DNA of 64,000 nt from Bacteroidota bacterium (GTDB taxonomy: Bacteria; Bacteroidota; Bacteroidia; Chitinophagales; Saprospiraceae), in assembly GCA_963169325.1 (NCBI GenBank), contig CAUJEY010000192.1:1-64000 (forward strand). The letters are read 5' to 3'. The notes below the pieces were generated by a model, which ran no database searches, was not told the DNA's origin, and saw only the letters and a list, made by a program, of their open reading frames with translations. Below, one piece after another: positions 1 through 7,985 of the stretch. The translations under genes were made by a program, and so were the position numbers. Within the stretch, counting starts at the first letter, position 1, and every line of letters begins with the position of its first letter.

Positions 1-167
1 CGGGCCAGGTCGCGGGCCGTATCGAGCAGTGCCTGGTACACCTTGCGGTTAAACTCCCGCTCCTGCAAATCCCAGGAGCGCAGCACCCAATAAGCCTGAA
101 CGGCTAACAAACTCAGGATCGAGAATGCGCCCAGGAGAATAACGCGACGTATGATGGTGTTGGTCAT
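1..167 (-). CDS. Sensor histidine kinase, N-terminal fragment (cut by window edge)
   Basis: Reading the minus strand from an ATG at 167 gives 55 codons that run off the left edge. The peptide starts with three polar residues, has an Arg pair, a hydrophobic segment (about residues 9-27, containing ILLGAFSILSLLAVQAYW) and then a charged stretch with REFNRKVYQALLDTARDLA. A short cytoplasmic start, one membrane helix ending in a Q-x-YW pattern and a helix with regularly spaced Phe/Val/Leu is the usual beginning of Bacteroidota membrane-bound sensor kinases. No kinase core is visible, so this is a family guess from the N-terminus. The OmpR-type regulator at 5913-6608 could be a partner but is not adjacent. 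Confidence 0.45.
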   Translation of the reverse strand, partial: MTNTIIRRVILLGAFSILSLLAVQAYWVLRSWDLQEREFNRKVYQALLDTARDLA

Positions 168-174
168 GATTTAT

Positions 175-312
175 ATAGGTTTGAGGGTTTGGGGGGTTGG
201 GGGTTTGGGGGTTTGGAGGTTTGGGGGTGTGGGGTTGGGAGGTTTGGAGGTTTGGGGGTTTGGAGGTTTGGAGGTTTCTAGTTTGAGGGTTTCTGGTTTG
301 GTCCTGTGGCGT
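175..312. repeat. G-rich octamer tandem array (TTTGGAGG/TTTGGGGG)
   Basis: About 16 head-to-tail words of 7-8 nt fill the gap upstream of the sensor kinase start. Most read TTTGGAGG or TTTGGGGG, with a few TTTGAGGG and TTTCTGG at the right end. The plus strand has many G runs of three or more spaced by T, so G-quadruplex formation is plausible. There is no matching C-rich arm nearby, unlike most other arrays in this window. Confidence 0.8.
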
Positions 313-381
313 GGGACTAAAAGAGGCACAAAAACGGAAGAATGGTCTTGAAAGTTGACCTTTCAAGGTACTGTTGGGATA

Positions 382-1194
382 TTATTTGAAACTGTTTTCA
401 CAAAAATGCCAAAAACGGAGCAGGATGTCCGCGGTTTGTTCGGGCGCTTCAAACATGGCCATGTGCCCGACGCCGGCCAATAAATGGACGTCGGCTATAT
501 CCGGTAGGTGGGCCGATTTCAGGTTCCATTCGGGTGGAACGATGGCATCGAGTTCGCCGCCGAGAAAAAGCACCGGACAGGGCGCTGTTTTTAAGGTGTC
601 CTGATGGTCGACCCGGTTAATCATGCCTTCCAGTGCGGCAATAATGCCTGCTTCCGGTTGCTTGCGTCCTTGCCGGATCAGCGCTTCCACCACGGCCGGG
701 TTTTCGCGGACAAAATCGGGGGCAAACAAACCGGGAAACAATTGGGCTACATACAGGTCCTTTTTGCCGGATTGCAGCATTTCGATCCCCCGGCGGCGGT
801 TTTCTTTCCGCTCCGGACTGTCTTCAAACGGGTGCGAATGCACCAGCGCCAGTCCAGCCAGTCGCTCCGGATGGTTTCGGGCAAATGCCAGTGCCGCATA
901 GCCCCCCATAGAATGTCCGGCCAATACACAGCGTTCGGCGCCGAGCTCGTTCAGCACGGCGCACACGGCCTCGGAACAGGCCTCCATACCAGGCGCCAAC
1001 GGCTGCCCGGAGCCGCCAAACCCCGGCAGGTCAATACATACCGTCCGCAGTTTGCGGAGCCGGGGCAACACAGGCGCCCAGATCGTCGAATCTTCGCAAA
1101 ATCCGTGTAATAAAACCAGCGGAATAGTGCTATTGGGCCGCGCGGAAGCGGAATATGCAATGCGGTGGCCATTGGCCAAAAGCGAGTATTTCAT
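382..1194 (-). CDS. Alpha/beta hydrolase
   Basis: A 270-residue alpha/beta hydrolase fold protein of normal length for soluble carboxylesterase or haloperoxidase-like enzymes. The oxyanion-hole HGF is at residues 30-32, the nucleophile elbow GHSMGG places Ser95, the acid is Asp216 in ELDAIVP and the base is His244 in GVGHM. A cap region lies between residues 120 and 190. No signal peptide is seen, so it should be cytoplasmic. Substrate cannot be told from sequence. It is a single gene on the minus strand, divergent from the hypothetical gene at 1285. Confidence 0.85.
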   Translation of the reverse strand: MKYSLLANGHRIAYSASARPNSTIPLVLLHGFCEDSTIWAPVLPRLRKLRTVCIDLPGFGGSGQPLAPGMEACSEAVCAVLNELGAERCVLAGHSMGGYAALAFARNHPERLAGLALVHSHPFEDSPERKENRRRGIEMLQSGKKDLYVAQLFPGLFAPDFVRENPAVVEALIRQGRKQPEAGIIAALEGMINRVDHQDTLKTAPCPVLFLGGELDAIVPPEWNLKSAHLPDIADVHLLAGVGHMAMFEAPEQTADILLRFWHFCENSFK

Positions 1195-1284
1195 AACCTT
1201 AAATTTGCAAAATACGGACGAAAAACGTTTTCAAACAGTTTTTTGCCGGGAATGCCGGGGTTTTCCCCATTTTTACCGCGGTAA

Positions 1285-1872
1285 ATGTTCAACGTACCAA
1301 CGAACATGGCTTTCGAATTCGGTTTCTTTAACGATATCTCCCGCGCTTTTAGTCCTGATTTGCCCCGCGATTTGGGTACGCTGGATCAGCACCTGGATTT
1401 TATTCTGCCCAAAGTAATTCCCTATGGCGAGGACTTGCGCGAGGAAAATTTTTGGATCGGCAAACGCTGGAAGGAGGTGCGCGACGACGAAGGTTTTCAC
1501 GAGGCTATTCTTCATATTTTCAATGCCGGCGGCGAGTACCTGATGTCGTTGGACGGGAACCTGATCAAGGGCGTTTGGCGAAAATTAGGGGAGTACAACA
1601 CGATCATTATCGAAATTGCGGGACGCAGCGAGTTGTTCGACCTGCGCTTCCTGAACCCCGATTTCATGATCCTGTCCAAACACGGCGATCAGGGCCGCAA
1701 AGGCCAGCGCCGTTTTTTTTGCCTGATTCACGAGCGTTCGGCAAGAGACCTGGATTGGCGAAATGTGATGGAAAAATTGTTCAATGTGTGGCGGGAAAAC
1801 AGCCTCAGCCTTTGGGCCTGGCTATTTTTTCTTGGCCTGCTGGCCATTATCGTTTATCTGTCGGTGAGATAA
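1285..1872 (+). CDS. Hypothetical protein with C-terminal membrane anchor
   Basis: Not recognised. The 195-residue product is mostly polar, with two consecutive segments rich in beta-type residues (about 70-145) and a single hydrophobic helix at residues 172-190 (LWAWLFFLGLLAIIVYL) followed by a short basic end, so it looks like a tail-anchored or C-terminally anchored protein facing the cytoplasm. Two starts are possible, ATG at 1285 or at 1306, which gives MAFEFGFFND. A short ACCGCGGT palindrome lies just ahead of the first ATG. The next gene, a symporter, starts 80 nt downstream on the same strand. Confidence 0.65.
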   Translation: MFNVPTNMAFEFGFFNDISRAFSPDLPRDLGTLDQHLDFILPKVIPYGEDLREENFWIGKRWKEVRDDEGFHEAILHIFNAGGEYLMSLDGNLIKGVWRKLGEYNTIIIEIAGRSELFDLRFLNPDFMILSKHGDQGRKGQRRFFCLIHERSARDLDWRNVMEKLFNVWRENSLSLWAWLFFLGLLAIIVYLSVR

Positions 1873-1952
1873 TCAAACCCAGTTTTTCACCAATCCGGAA
1901 ACCTCTAAACCCCTAACCTTCAAATCCAAAACCATTCTAACCTGGACATCGC

Positions 1953-3638
1953 ATGCAAATTTTTGATTGGATTGTATTGGCACTGGCACTGGGAGGCGTA
2001 GTGGTTTACGGTATGTGGAGAAGCCGGAATATTGACTCGAGTGAAAATTTTCTGGCAGGTAAACGCGATTTGCCCTGGTGGTCAATAGGCCTGAGCATCA
2101 TGGCTACGCAGGCGAGCGCCATCACTTTCCTCAGTACTCCCGGACAAGGTTTTTCCGACGGGATGCAGTTCGTGCAGTTTTATTTCGGAATGCCGATTGC
2201 GATGGTATTCCTGGCGGTATTTGTGCTACCGGTATATTACAAGTTGCGCGTTACGACCGCTTATGAATATCTGGAACAGCGATTCGATCTCCGGATGCGC
2301 ATGCTGACGGCTATTTTGTTTCTGATCCAGCGTGGTGTGGCCACGGCGATCAGTATATATGCCCCTGGAATTATCCTGAGCGTTGTGTTGGGTTGGAATC
2401 TTGCTTTTACAAATTTTCTGATGACTGTTTTCGTGGTATTATATACAACCACAGGGGGTAGTGTTGCGGTGAGTCGAACCCAGGAATTGCAGATGGGCAT
2501 CATTTTGAGCAGTCTGGTGCTTGCCTTTTTTTTGGTGCTGTTTCAATTGCCCGATGGCGTGGGACTCGTGGAGGCCTGGCAAATTGCCGGCGTAACCGGA
2601 AAAACGCAGGTGATCGATTGGTCGTTCGATTGGGCCGACCGCTACAATGTTTGGTCCGGTATTCTGGGTGCAACGTTTCTGTTTCTATCCTACTTCGGCA
2701 CCGACCAAAGCCAGGTGGGGCGCTATCTGTCGGGTAAATCCCTGAAAGAAAGCCGGGTTGGCTTGCTATTCAACGGCATTATTAAAGTTCCAATGCAGTT
2801 TCTGGTGTTGGCGGTTGGGGTGATGGTTTTTGTTTTTTACCAATTCAATGCGCCACCGCTCCATTTTAACCAGGTGCACCGGGATAAAGTTGAGCACTCT
2901 GCACAGGCGTCCGAATTCAAACAATTGGAAACCCGCGATGAAGCGTTGTTCGCCCAAAAGCAGACGATTCTTTCCGGCATAACCACAGAAATGCAGCGCG
3001 GCAATACCACTATCCCTGCCGAGGCACAGGAACAATTGAAACAAATCGAGCGCCAGCGAAATGAATTAAGAGCGGCGGCAGAAATATTGATAAAAAAAGC
3101 CGACCCGGGTGTGGATGCCAAGGATAAGGATTATGTATTCATCAATTTTATTTTGGAGCATATTCCAACGGGGCTGGTCGGGCTGATGCTGGCGATGATC
3201 TTTTGCGCATCCTGGGGAAGCACGGCCTCTCAATTGAGCGCACTGACCGCTACTTCCGTATCGGACATTTACCGCAGGTCGATTGTAACCGATCGGGACG
3301 ATACCCACTATTTTCGCGTATCTCGTTGGTTTACAGTGGGCTGGGGCATAATTATCGTGGTTTTCGCCACCTACGCCGATTTGTTCGATAATTTGATTCA
3401 AGCTGTTAATATGGTCGGTTCCATATTTTATGGCACGATTCTGGGGATATTCTTTACTGCGTTCTTTTTAAAAACAGTTCAGGGTAAAGCGGTGTTCCAG
3501 GCAGCAGTGATCACTCAAATTATCATCATTTACCTGTTCTTTTTTGTCAATAAAGACGCCTATCTGTGGTATAATCCGTTGGGCTGCGGTTTGGTGATGG
3601 GGACGGGATGGATCTTACAGCAGTTTCAGAACAGATAG
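1953..3638 (+). CDS. Sodium:solute symporter (SSS family) with soluble insertion
   Basis: A 561-residue inner-membrane Na+-coupled transporter. The SSS signature appears near the start (SENFLAGKRDLPWWSIGLS, residues 30-48), followed by the conserved ATQASAITFLSTPG stretch in the next helix and by about 13 hydrophobic segments in total. Bacteroidota relatives usually transport sugars, amino acids or carboxylates; the substrate is not evident here. The unusual part is residues 300-392, a hydrophilic, Glu/Gln/Lys-rich helical segment inserted between two membrane helices, which makes the protein longer than many SSS members. Coding-strand neighbours are unrelated. Confidence 0.9.
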   Translation: MQIFDWIVLALALGGVVVYGMWRSRNIDSSENFLAGKRDLPWWSIGLSIMATQASAITFLSTPGQGFSDGMQFVQFYFGMPIAMVFLAVFVLPVYYKLRVTTAYEYLEQRFDLRMRMLTAILFLIQRGVATAISIYAPGIILSVVLGWNLAFTNFLMTVFVVLYTTTGGSVAVSRTQELQMGIILSSLVLAFFLVLFQLPDGVGLVEAWQIAGVTGKTQVIDWSFDWADRYNVWSGILGATFLFLSYFGTDQSQVGRYLSGKSLKESRVGLLFNGIIKVPMQFLVLAVGVMVFVFYQFNAPPLHFNQVHRDKVEHSAQASEFKQLETRDEALFAQKQTILSGITTEMQRGNTTIPAEAQEQLKQIERQRNELRAAAEILIKKADPGVDAKDKDYVFINFILEHIPTGLVGLMLAMIFCASWGSTASQLSALTATSVSDIYRRSIVTDRDDTHYFRVSRWFTVGWGIIIVVFATYADLFDNLIQAVNMVGSIFYGTILGIFFTAFFLKTVQGKAVFQAAVITQIIIIYLFFFVNKDAYLWYNPLGCGLVMGTGWILQQFQNR

Positions 3639-3786
3639 AATTGATCAAAAGCGCACTCTTAGCAATTCATTAACGCGCATTAACGTTTTGAGGTCTTGTG
3701 CGACTAAGTACTTATGCGCTACTTTGTAAAAACGATCCATCTGTCGATTATCCAAACTTAATTTTTCACAAAAAACATTTAATCCG

Positions 3787-3855
3787 ATGATGATTCTCAC
3801 TTTTCTTCTGCTCGTTCTGCTGATATTTGGTAATAAAATGTTGAAAGAAGCCTGA
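3787..3855 (+). CDS. Possible 22-residue hydrophobic peptide
   Basis: Between the symporter and the convergent T9SS plug gene an ATG at 3787 opens a 22-codon frame with sequence MMILTFLLLVLLIFGNKMLK and two more residues. It is one membrane helix with a short positively charged tail. A perfect intrinsic terminator begins 56 nt after its stop, which suggests a separate short transcript. A TACTTTG element at 3720-3726 resembles a -7 box but lacks a well-spaced -33 box. It could equally be a non-coding small RNA. No family can be assigned. Confidence 0.35.
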   Translation: MMILTFLLLVLLIFGNKMLKEA

Positions 3856-3911
3856 AGCGGAACCGGTCGCAAACACGATTATGAAGCATCTGTTTGCCCC
3901 ATCAATCAAAA

Positions 3912-3950
3912 CGTCTCGCAGTCGATAACAGGCTGCGAGACGTTTTTTTT
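3912..3950 (+). terminator. Intrinsic terminator, 10-bp stem and eight T
   Basis: CGTCTCGCAG (3912-3921) pairs perfectly with CTGCGAGACG (3933-3942) across an 11-nt loop, and eight T residues follow at 3943-3950. This is a textbook plus-strand terminator. It closes the transcript covering the small ORF at 3787 and perhaps read-through from the symporter gene. Confidence 0.85.
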
Positions 3951-3967
3951 ATTCAGCGGTGGAATAG

Positions 3968-5233
3968 TTACCGCTGCCGCGTATCCATCACGGTCGCCAT
4001 CATGAGCCGGTCGTAACGTTGGCCGAAGGGGCGGTAATAAACGAAGATATAGTATTGGTTGGCGGCTTCGTACCAGTTGCCTTCGAGGCCTTCTTCATCC
4101 ACCTGGCCGGTTTTCCGGTCAACGACGAGGTACTGGTAGTTGTAGTAGCCTTGTTTCAGAAACGCTTCGCACACATACGCACTCACGCTTTCTTCGTAGC
4201 GCATTTTGAACTCCGGTTTCAATTGCCAGTCGGACAACTCGCCAAAAATATACACGTCCCCGTCATCAAACGGGGCGTTTTGTTTAATCGAAAAAAGTAC
4301 CATGGCGTAATCGCAATTTTCGAGGGTATCGCCCGGGGTGCTGGTTTCGATACTAAACCGGCCGTTCAGGTCGCCCCGGTACACATAAGGCCGGTTGGCC
4401 CTGGTTTCTTCGGTGAACAACGTCACGTCAAAATACTCGGCGTTGTTCCGGATATTCCGTACAAATTCGCCCCGGTAAATAAACGAGCGCATATCAAAAA
4501 ACCGCCATTCTTTGCCTGCCGGGAAAACGATTTTATCCTGGTAGTCGAACACCAGCTGATCCTGCCGCACCACATAGGGGGGCAAAGGCCCGATGGCAGT
4601 GTCCCATCGGCCGTTTTGCATCACATACGCTGCCACTTCTTTTTGTGGATATGAAATACGGGAGCCCTTGGCGCTGACGATAAAATCGATTTCGTGGTGC
4701 GTGTTCAATTTATCCACCCGAACCGGTTTGACGAATTCGGTGGCGGCACTCCACTCCGATTCCACCACCAGAAACCGGCGCACCAGCACCAACATTTTTT
4801 CATCGGTGTTGTCGTATACTTTGAGCAGGTAGTTGCCCGATTTCGTCCAGCGTACATTCTGATTGGGCAGATACAGGGTGTAATGCACATACTGCTGAAG
4901 GGTATTGAAGGAGTTATAAAATTCCGTAATCCGGTCTTCGGTAAACCCCTCGATGTACTGATTATCATCGAGTTCAGTGGGCTGCCAGTCGGCGTCGCAC
5001 AATTGAATGGAGTACACATAATCCCGCACATCGACGCCCAGATGGTCAAAATTCAACACCAGGGAACCATAGGCGGCGTCTAAGTTGACCATCGGAAAAG
5101 TCAGCGGCGCCCCGCTCAGGTATAGTTGTACCGAACGAATATCTTCGTCGTAATTGCGCAGTTCGTTGCGGGGATTGTCGATGGTTTGAGCAAAGAGGGT
5201 AATCGGGAAAAACAAAAAAATGAAAAAGCGCAT
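3968..5233 (-). CDS. Type IX secretion system plug protein (DUF5103 family)
   Basis: A 421-residue secreted protein. The start at 5233 gives a clean signal peptide (MRFFIFLFFPITLFAQ); an upstream in-frame ATG at 5266 would put 11 extra residues before it and is less likely. The mature part begins with RNYDEDIRSVQLYLSG and contains LNFDHLGVDVRDYVYSIQLC and CDADWQPTELDDNQYIEGF, hallmarks of the DUF5103/T9SS plug family, followed by a C-terminal beta-sandwich with GELSDWQ. In Flavobacterium the plug protein closes the SprA translocon when no cargo is present; that role is known for the family and inferred here. The gene lies 26 nt downstream of the RluA gene on the same strand, probably in one operon. 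Confidence 0.8.
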   Translation of the reverse strand: MRFFIFLFFPITLFAQTIDNPRNELRNYDEDIRSVQLYLSGAPLTFPMVNLDAAYGSLVLNFDHLGVDVRDYVYSIQLCDADWQPTELDDNQYIEGFTEDRITEFYNSFNTLQQYVHYTLYLPNQNVRWTKSGNYLLKVYDNTDEKMLVLVRRFLVVESEWSAATEFVKPVRVDKLNTHHEIDFIVSAKGSRISYPQKEVAAYVMQNGRWDTAIGPLPPYVVRQDQLVFDYQDKIVFPAGKEWRFFDMRSFIYRGEFVRNIRNNAEYFDVTLFTEETRANRPYVYRGDLNGRFSIETSTPGDTLENCDYAMVLFSIKQNAPFDDGDVYIFGELSDWQLKPEFKMRYEESVSAYVCEAFLKQGYYNYQYLVVDRKTGQVDEEGLEGNWYEAANQYYIFVYYRPFGQRYDRLMMATVMDTRQR

Positions 5234-5259
5234 GATCGAGATTTGAAAAATTTCCAGCG

Positions 5260-5907
5260 TCACCAATTTTCAGGTAGCGGCGCTTCCAAAACGAGCGGTT
5301 CCCCACTTTTCGGGTGTTCGACGCTCAACCGGCAGGCGTGCAGTTTTATCGCGTGTTCCTGCCAAAACGGCCCGCCATAACGCGTGTCGCCGACGATGGG
5401 ACAACCGATATGGGCCAATTGGGCCCGGATTTGATGAAAACGTCCGGTAGCCGGAAAAATTTCGAGCCGGGCGCCCCCGCCAGTTTTTTCCAATATCCGG
5501 TAACGCAGTTCCGCCGCCTGGCTTCCGCTGACCTGTTCATCAAATACCAGGGCCAATTTGCCATCCGGCGTTCTTTTCAGAAAATGACGAAGCGTCCCGT
5601 CAGCCTCCGGTGGCACGGCTACCACCTCTACCAGGTAAACCTTTTCGACTGTATGGCGCTCGAACTGGGCCATCAGGTTGCTCAGTACCGATTTTGATTT
5701 GGCCAGAAGCAGTACGCCGCTGGATGCGCGGTCGAGCCGGTGTACCGCGCGCAGGTATAGTTTAATATCGGGCCGGGCGGATCGGGCCACAACGAGCTGC
5801 AAGGCCTCGTTTTCTGCCGAGGGGTGGCTTGCCAGGCCGCTTTCCGAGGAGAGGCCGGCGGGTTTGTTGATGGCGAGAAGGAAGGGGTCTTCGAAGATAA
5901 TGTCCAT
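5260..5907 (-). CDS. RluA-family pseudouridine synthase
   Basis: A 215-residue enzyme that isomerises uridine to pseudouridine in structured RNA. The start at 5907 (MDIIFEDPFLLAINKPAGL) is chosen because the family begins with a strand followed by the NKPAG motif; the longer open frame upstream overlaps the response regulator out of frame. The catalytic Asp is Asp59 in the AVHRLDRASSG motif, and GRFHQIRAQLAHIG, typical of the C-terminal half, follows. No S4 domain is present, so it resembles the small single-domain RluA/TruC-like enzymes. It starts 5 nt after the response regulator stop and precedes the T9SS plug gene by 26 nt. Confidence 0.85.
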   Translation of the reverse strand: MDIIFEDPFLLAINKPAGLSSESGLASHPSAENEALQLVVARSARPDIKLYLRAVHRLDRASSGVLLLAKSKSVLSNLMAQFERHTVEKVYLVEVVAVPPEADGTLRHFLKRTPDGKLALVFDEQVSGSQAAELRYRILEKTGGGARLEIFPATGRFHQIRAQLAHIGCPIVGDTRYGGPFWQEHAIKLHACRLSVEHPKSGEPLVLEAPLPENW

Positions 5908-5912
5908 ATTTT

Positions 5913-6608
5913 TTACCCTGCTACAAAATGATACCCCACACCCTTGATGGTTATAATCTCGATCGCCGGATCCTGTCGCAGGTAGTCGCGCAGTTTGGTG
6001 ATATAGACATCGAGGTTGCGGGAGTTGAAAAAGTTGTCGTCGCCCCATACCTGGAGCAAGATTTCTTTGCGGGCGACGGTGAAGTTGCGGTGCGCGATCA
6101 GGATATTGAGCAAGTCCGCCTCGCGAGCGCTGAGTTTGCGGGATGTGCCGTCAGGCGTGTAGCGCAGCTCGTATTTGAGCGGAAAAAATTCGTATTGCCC
6201 AATGGCGGTGCCCGCATTCGGGTCTTGCGCGGCGGCTTTTTTACCCTTCGATAACGCTACCAGGTTGTTGACCCGCACAATAAGTTCTTCCATGCTGAAA
6301 GGTTTGCGTACGTAGTCGTTGCCGCCGGCGGCAAAACCTTTGAGTACGTCTTCCGTTTGGTCTTTGGCCGTCAGAAACAGGATGGGCAGCGCCGGGTGGT
6401 TGTGGCGAATTTCCGAGCCAATAGAAAATCCATCGCGATGGGGCAGCATCACGTCGAGTACGCAGATGTCGGGTTTAAATTGCCCGAGCGCGGTCATCAC
6501 CCGGGCGCCGTCGGTGACCATCAGCACCTCGAAAGCCCGGCTCTCCAGGCTTTCCTTGACGATTTTGCCCAAAAAGGGCTCGTCTTCGACGTAGAGGATT
6601 TTTGTCAT
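5913..6608 (-). CDS. OmpR-family response regulator
   Basis: A 231-residue two-component regulator. The receiver domain (1-118) has the acidic pocket VEDE at 7-10, the phospho-acceptor Asp52 in VLDVMLP, the conserved Thr in LTAKD and Lys102 in VRKPF. A C-terminal winged-helix DNA-binding domain (about 135-231) ends in ITIKGVGYHF, the standard wing. No sensor kinase gene is next to it; the kinase fragment at the left edge is 5.7 kb away. It is the first gene of a probable three-gene minus-strand operon with the pseudouridine synthase and the T9SS plug. Its upstream gap is made entirely of GTCATTGAGC-type repeats. Confidence 0.9.
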   Translation of the reverse strand: MTKILYVEDEPFLGKIVKESLESRAFEVLMVTDGARVMTALGQFKPDICVLDVMLPHRDGFSIGSEIRHNHPALPILFLTAKDQTEDVLKGFAAGGNDYVRKPFSMEELIVRVNNLVALSKGKKAAAQDPNAGTAIGQYEFFPLKYELRYTPDGTSRKLSAREADLLNILIAHRNFTVARKEILLQVWGDDNFFNSRNLDVYITKLRDYLRQDPAIEIITIKGVGYHFVAG

Positions 6609-6611
6609 TTG

Positions 6612-6704
6612 TCGTCATTGAGCGTCATTGGGGTCATTTCGTCATTGAGCGTCATTGGGGGTATTTAGTCATTGAGCGTCATTGGGGGTATTTAGTCATT
6701 GGGG
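6612..6704. repeat. 27-nt tandem repeat filling the regulator upstream gap
   Basis: About 3.3 direct copies of a 27-nt unit made of GTCATTGAGC, GTCATTGGGG and a GTATTTA or TCATTTC end. The array takes up all the space between the FAD oxidase stop and the response regulator start, leaving no room for an ordinary promoter apart from the repeat itself. Confidence 0.8.
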
Positions 6705-7847
6705 TCATTTAAGCAACAGTTCCGCACCTTCCTGCCCGATCAAGGTTCCGATGGCCACGCCCATTCCGCTCAATCGTACGGCAATGACCACGTTGTCGGA
6801 ATAACGCTCCACAATAGGTTTTTTGACAGAACCGAGGCCGAGAATGCCGGTCCACCAGGCGTCTACCTCCACGGGCCGGGCCGGGCAAACGACGGTTCTG
6901 AGCAACTGTACCAGGGCGCTTCGGATCAATTCGTTCGGGCCGAATTCGGCGGTTTGTTCCGATGCATTATCCAAATGACGGCCGCCGCCGAGCAGGATGC
7001 GCCCGTCGATGTTGCGGAAATAGTAATAACCCCGGTCGTAGTGAAAACAACCCTCGATACTCAGTCCGGGGATAGGATGCGTGATGAGCACCTGGTTGCG
7101 TGCCGGAATCACGTCGGTGCCCGGGAGCAGGGTTTTGACAAAAGCATTGACGGCGATCAGGATACGTGGCACACGAAGGGTCCAGCCTGCATCGGTTTCA
7201 AGTTCCACCCCTTGCGAAGTGTCTTCCATGCGCCGGATGGCGATACCGTTGAAAATTTTTATCCCCTGACTTTCGGCAATACGGAGCAGCGTGGACATCA
7301 TTTTTCCGGTATGCACCTGGCCTTCGGGCTGATTGAGGATGAGGTGGCGCACCCCGCGAAAACCGAAGTCGGGCAGGCGGTCGTCCACCAATTTATAGCC
7401 CTCCGGGTGCTGGGTGATAGCGCCGATTTTATGGTTAAATTCGGGTATACGTTCCAGACATTGTTGGAAAACATCCTCCTCGTCATCGGTAAACATTTCG
7501 TAGCCGCCCAGCTGTTGGAAGTCCATATTGGCATCGCCCACCAGGGCGCGAAGGCGTTGTAGTCCGCGCCAACGTTTTTCCACCACGGTGAGCACCTGGT
7601 CTTCGCCAAATTGGGCTATATCGTCGAGCAATTCGGTCATGGAGCCAAAGCAGGCAAAGCCGGCGTTCCGGGTACTGGCGCCTGCCGGCAGTACGCCGCG
7701 CTCCAGTACGGCCACGTTCAGGCGCGGGTCGAGCGTTTTGAGGTGCATGGCTGCCGCCAAACCCACGATGCCGCTGCCGATGACGGCCACGTCGAAGTCT
7801 TTAAAAAATGTTTCCCGTTCCCAGTAACTCAGGTTGTACCGCAGCAT
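6705..7847 (-). CDS. FAD-dependent amino-acid oxidase (DadA/glycine oxidase-like)
   Basis: A 380-residue DAO-superfamily flavoprotein. The N-terminal Rossmann fold has FDVAVIGSGIVGLAAAMHL (residues 18-36) for the ADP moiety and ends in Glu49 (VLERG), which binds ribose. ASTRNAGFACFGS at about 57-69 is the usual flavin-contact loop of D-amino-acid or glycine oxidases. The C-terminal half has the substrate-domain sheet and closes with SGMGVAIGTLIGQEGAELL. It probably oxidises a primary or secondary amine; the substrate is not clear. No signal peptide. Divergent from the vWA protein gene at 7986. Confidence 0.85.
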   Translation of the reverse strand: MLRYNLSYWERETFFKDFDVAVIGSGIVGLAAAMHLKTLDPRLNVAVLERGVLPAGASTRNAGFACFGSMTELLDDIAQFGEDQVLTVVEKRWRGLQRLRALVGDANMDFQQLGGYEMFTDDEEDVFQQCLERIPEFNHKIGAITQHPEGYKLVDDRLPDFGFRGVRHLILNQPEGQVHTGKMMSTLLRIAESQGIKIFNGIAIRRMEDTSQGVELETDAGWTLRVPRILIAVNAFVKTLLPGTDVIPARNQVLITHPIPGLSIEGCFHYDRGYYYFRNIDGRILLGGGRHLDNASEQTAEFGPNELIRSALVQLLRTVVCPARPVEVDAWWTGILGLGSVKKPIVERYSDNVVIAVRLSGMGVAIGTLIGQEGAELLLK

Positions 7848-7985
7848 ATTATTTGTTTTTATTCAAAGCCTGCAATAGTAGCGGTTTCCGAAAAATTTCA
7901 GGTTACATTTTATACATTATGTAATTTGGAGGGTAAGAACATCTGTTGGCCGCTCTTCTATTTTCATTCATAAAAACTACTACCG

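Noticed and set aside
3645-3872. 75-residue minus-strand open frame after the symporter
   Set aside because: No family features or neighbour support; the plus strand has a better small frame with a terminator.
6699-7562. 287-residue plus-strand open frame
   Set aside because: It is opposite the FAD oxidase, which shows clear motifs and covers the same DNA.
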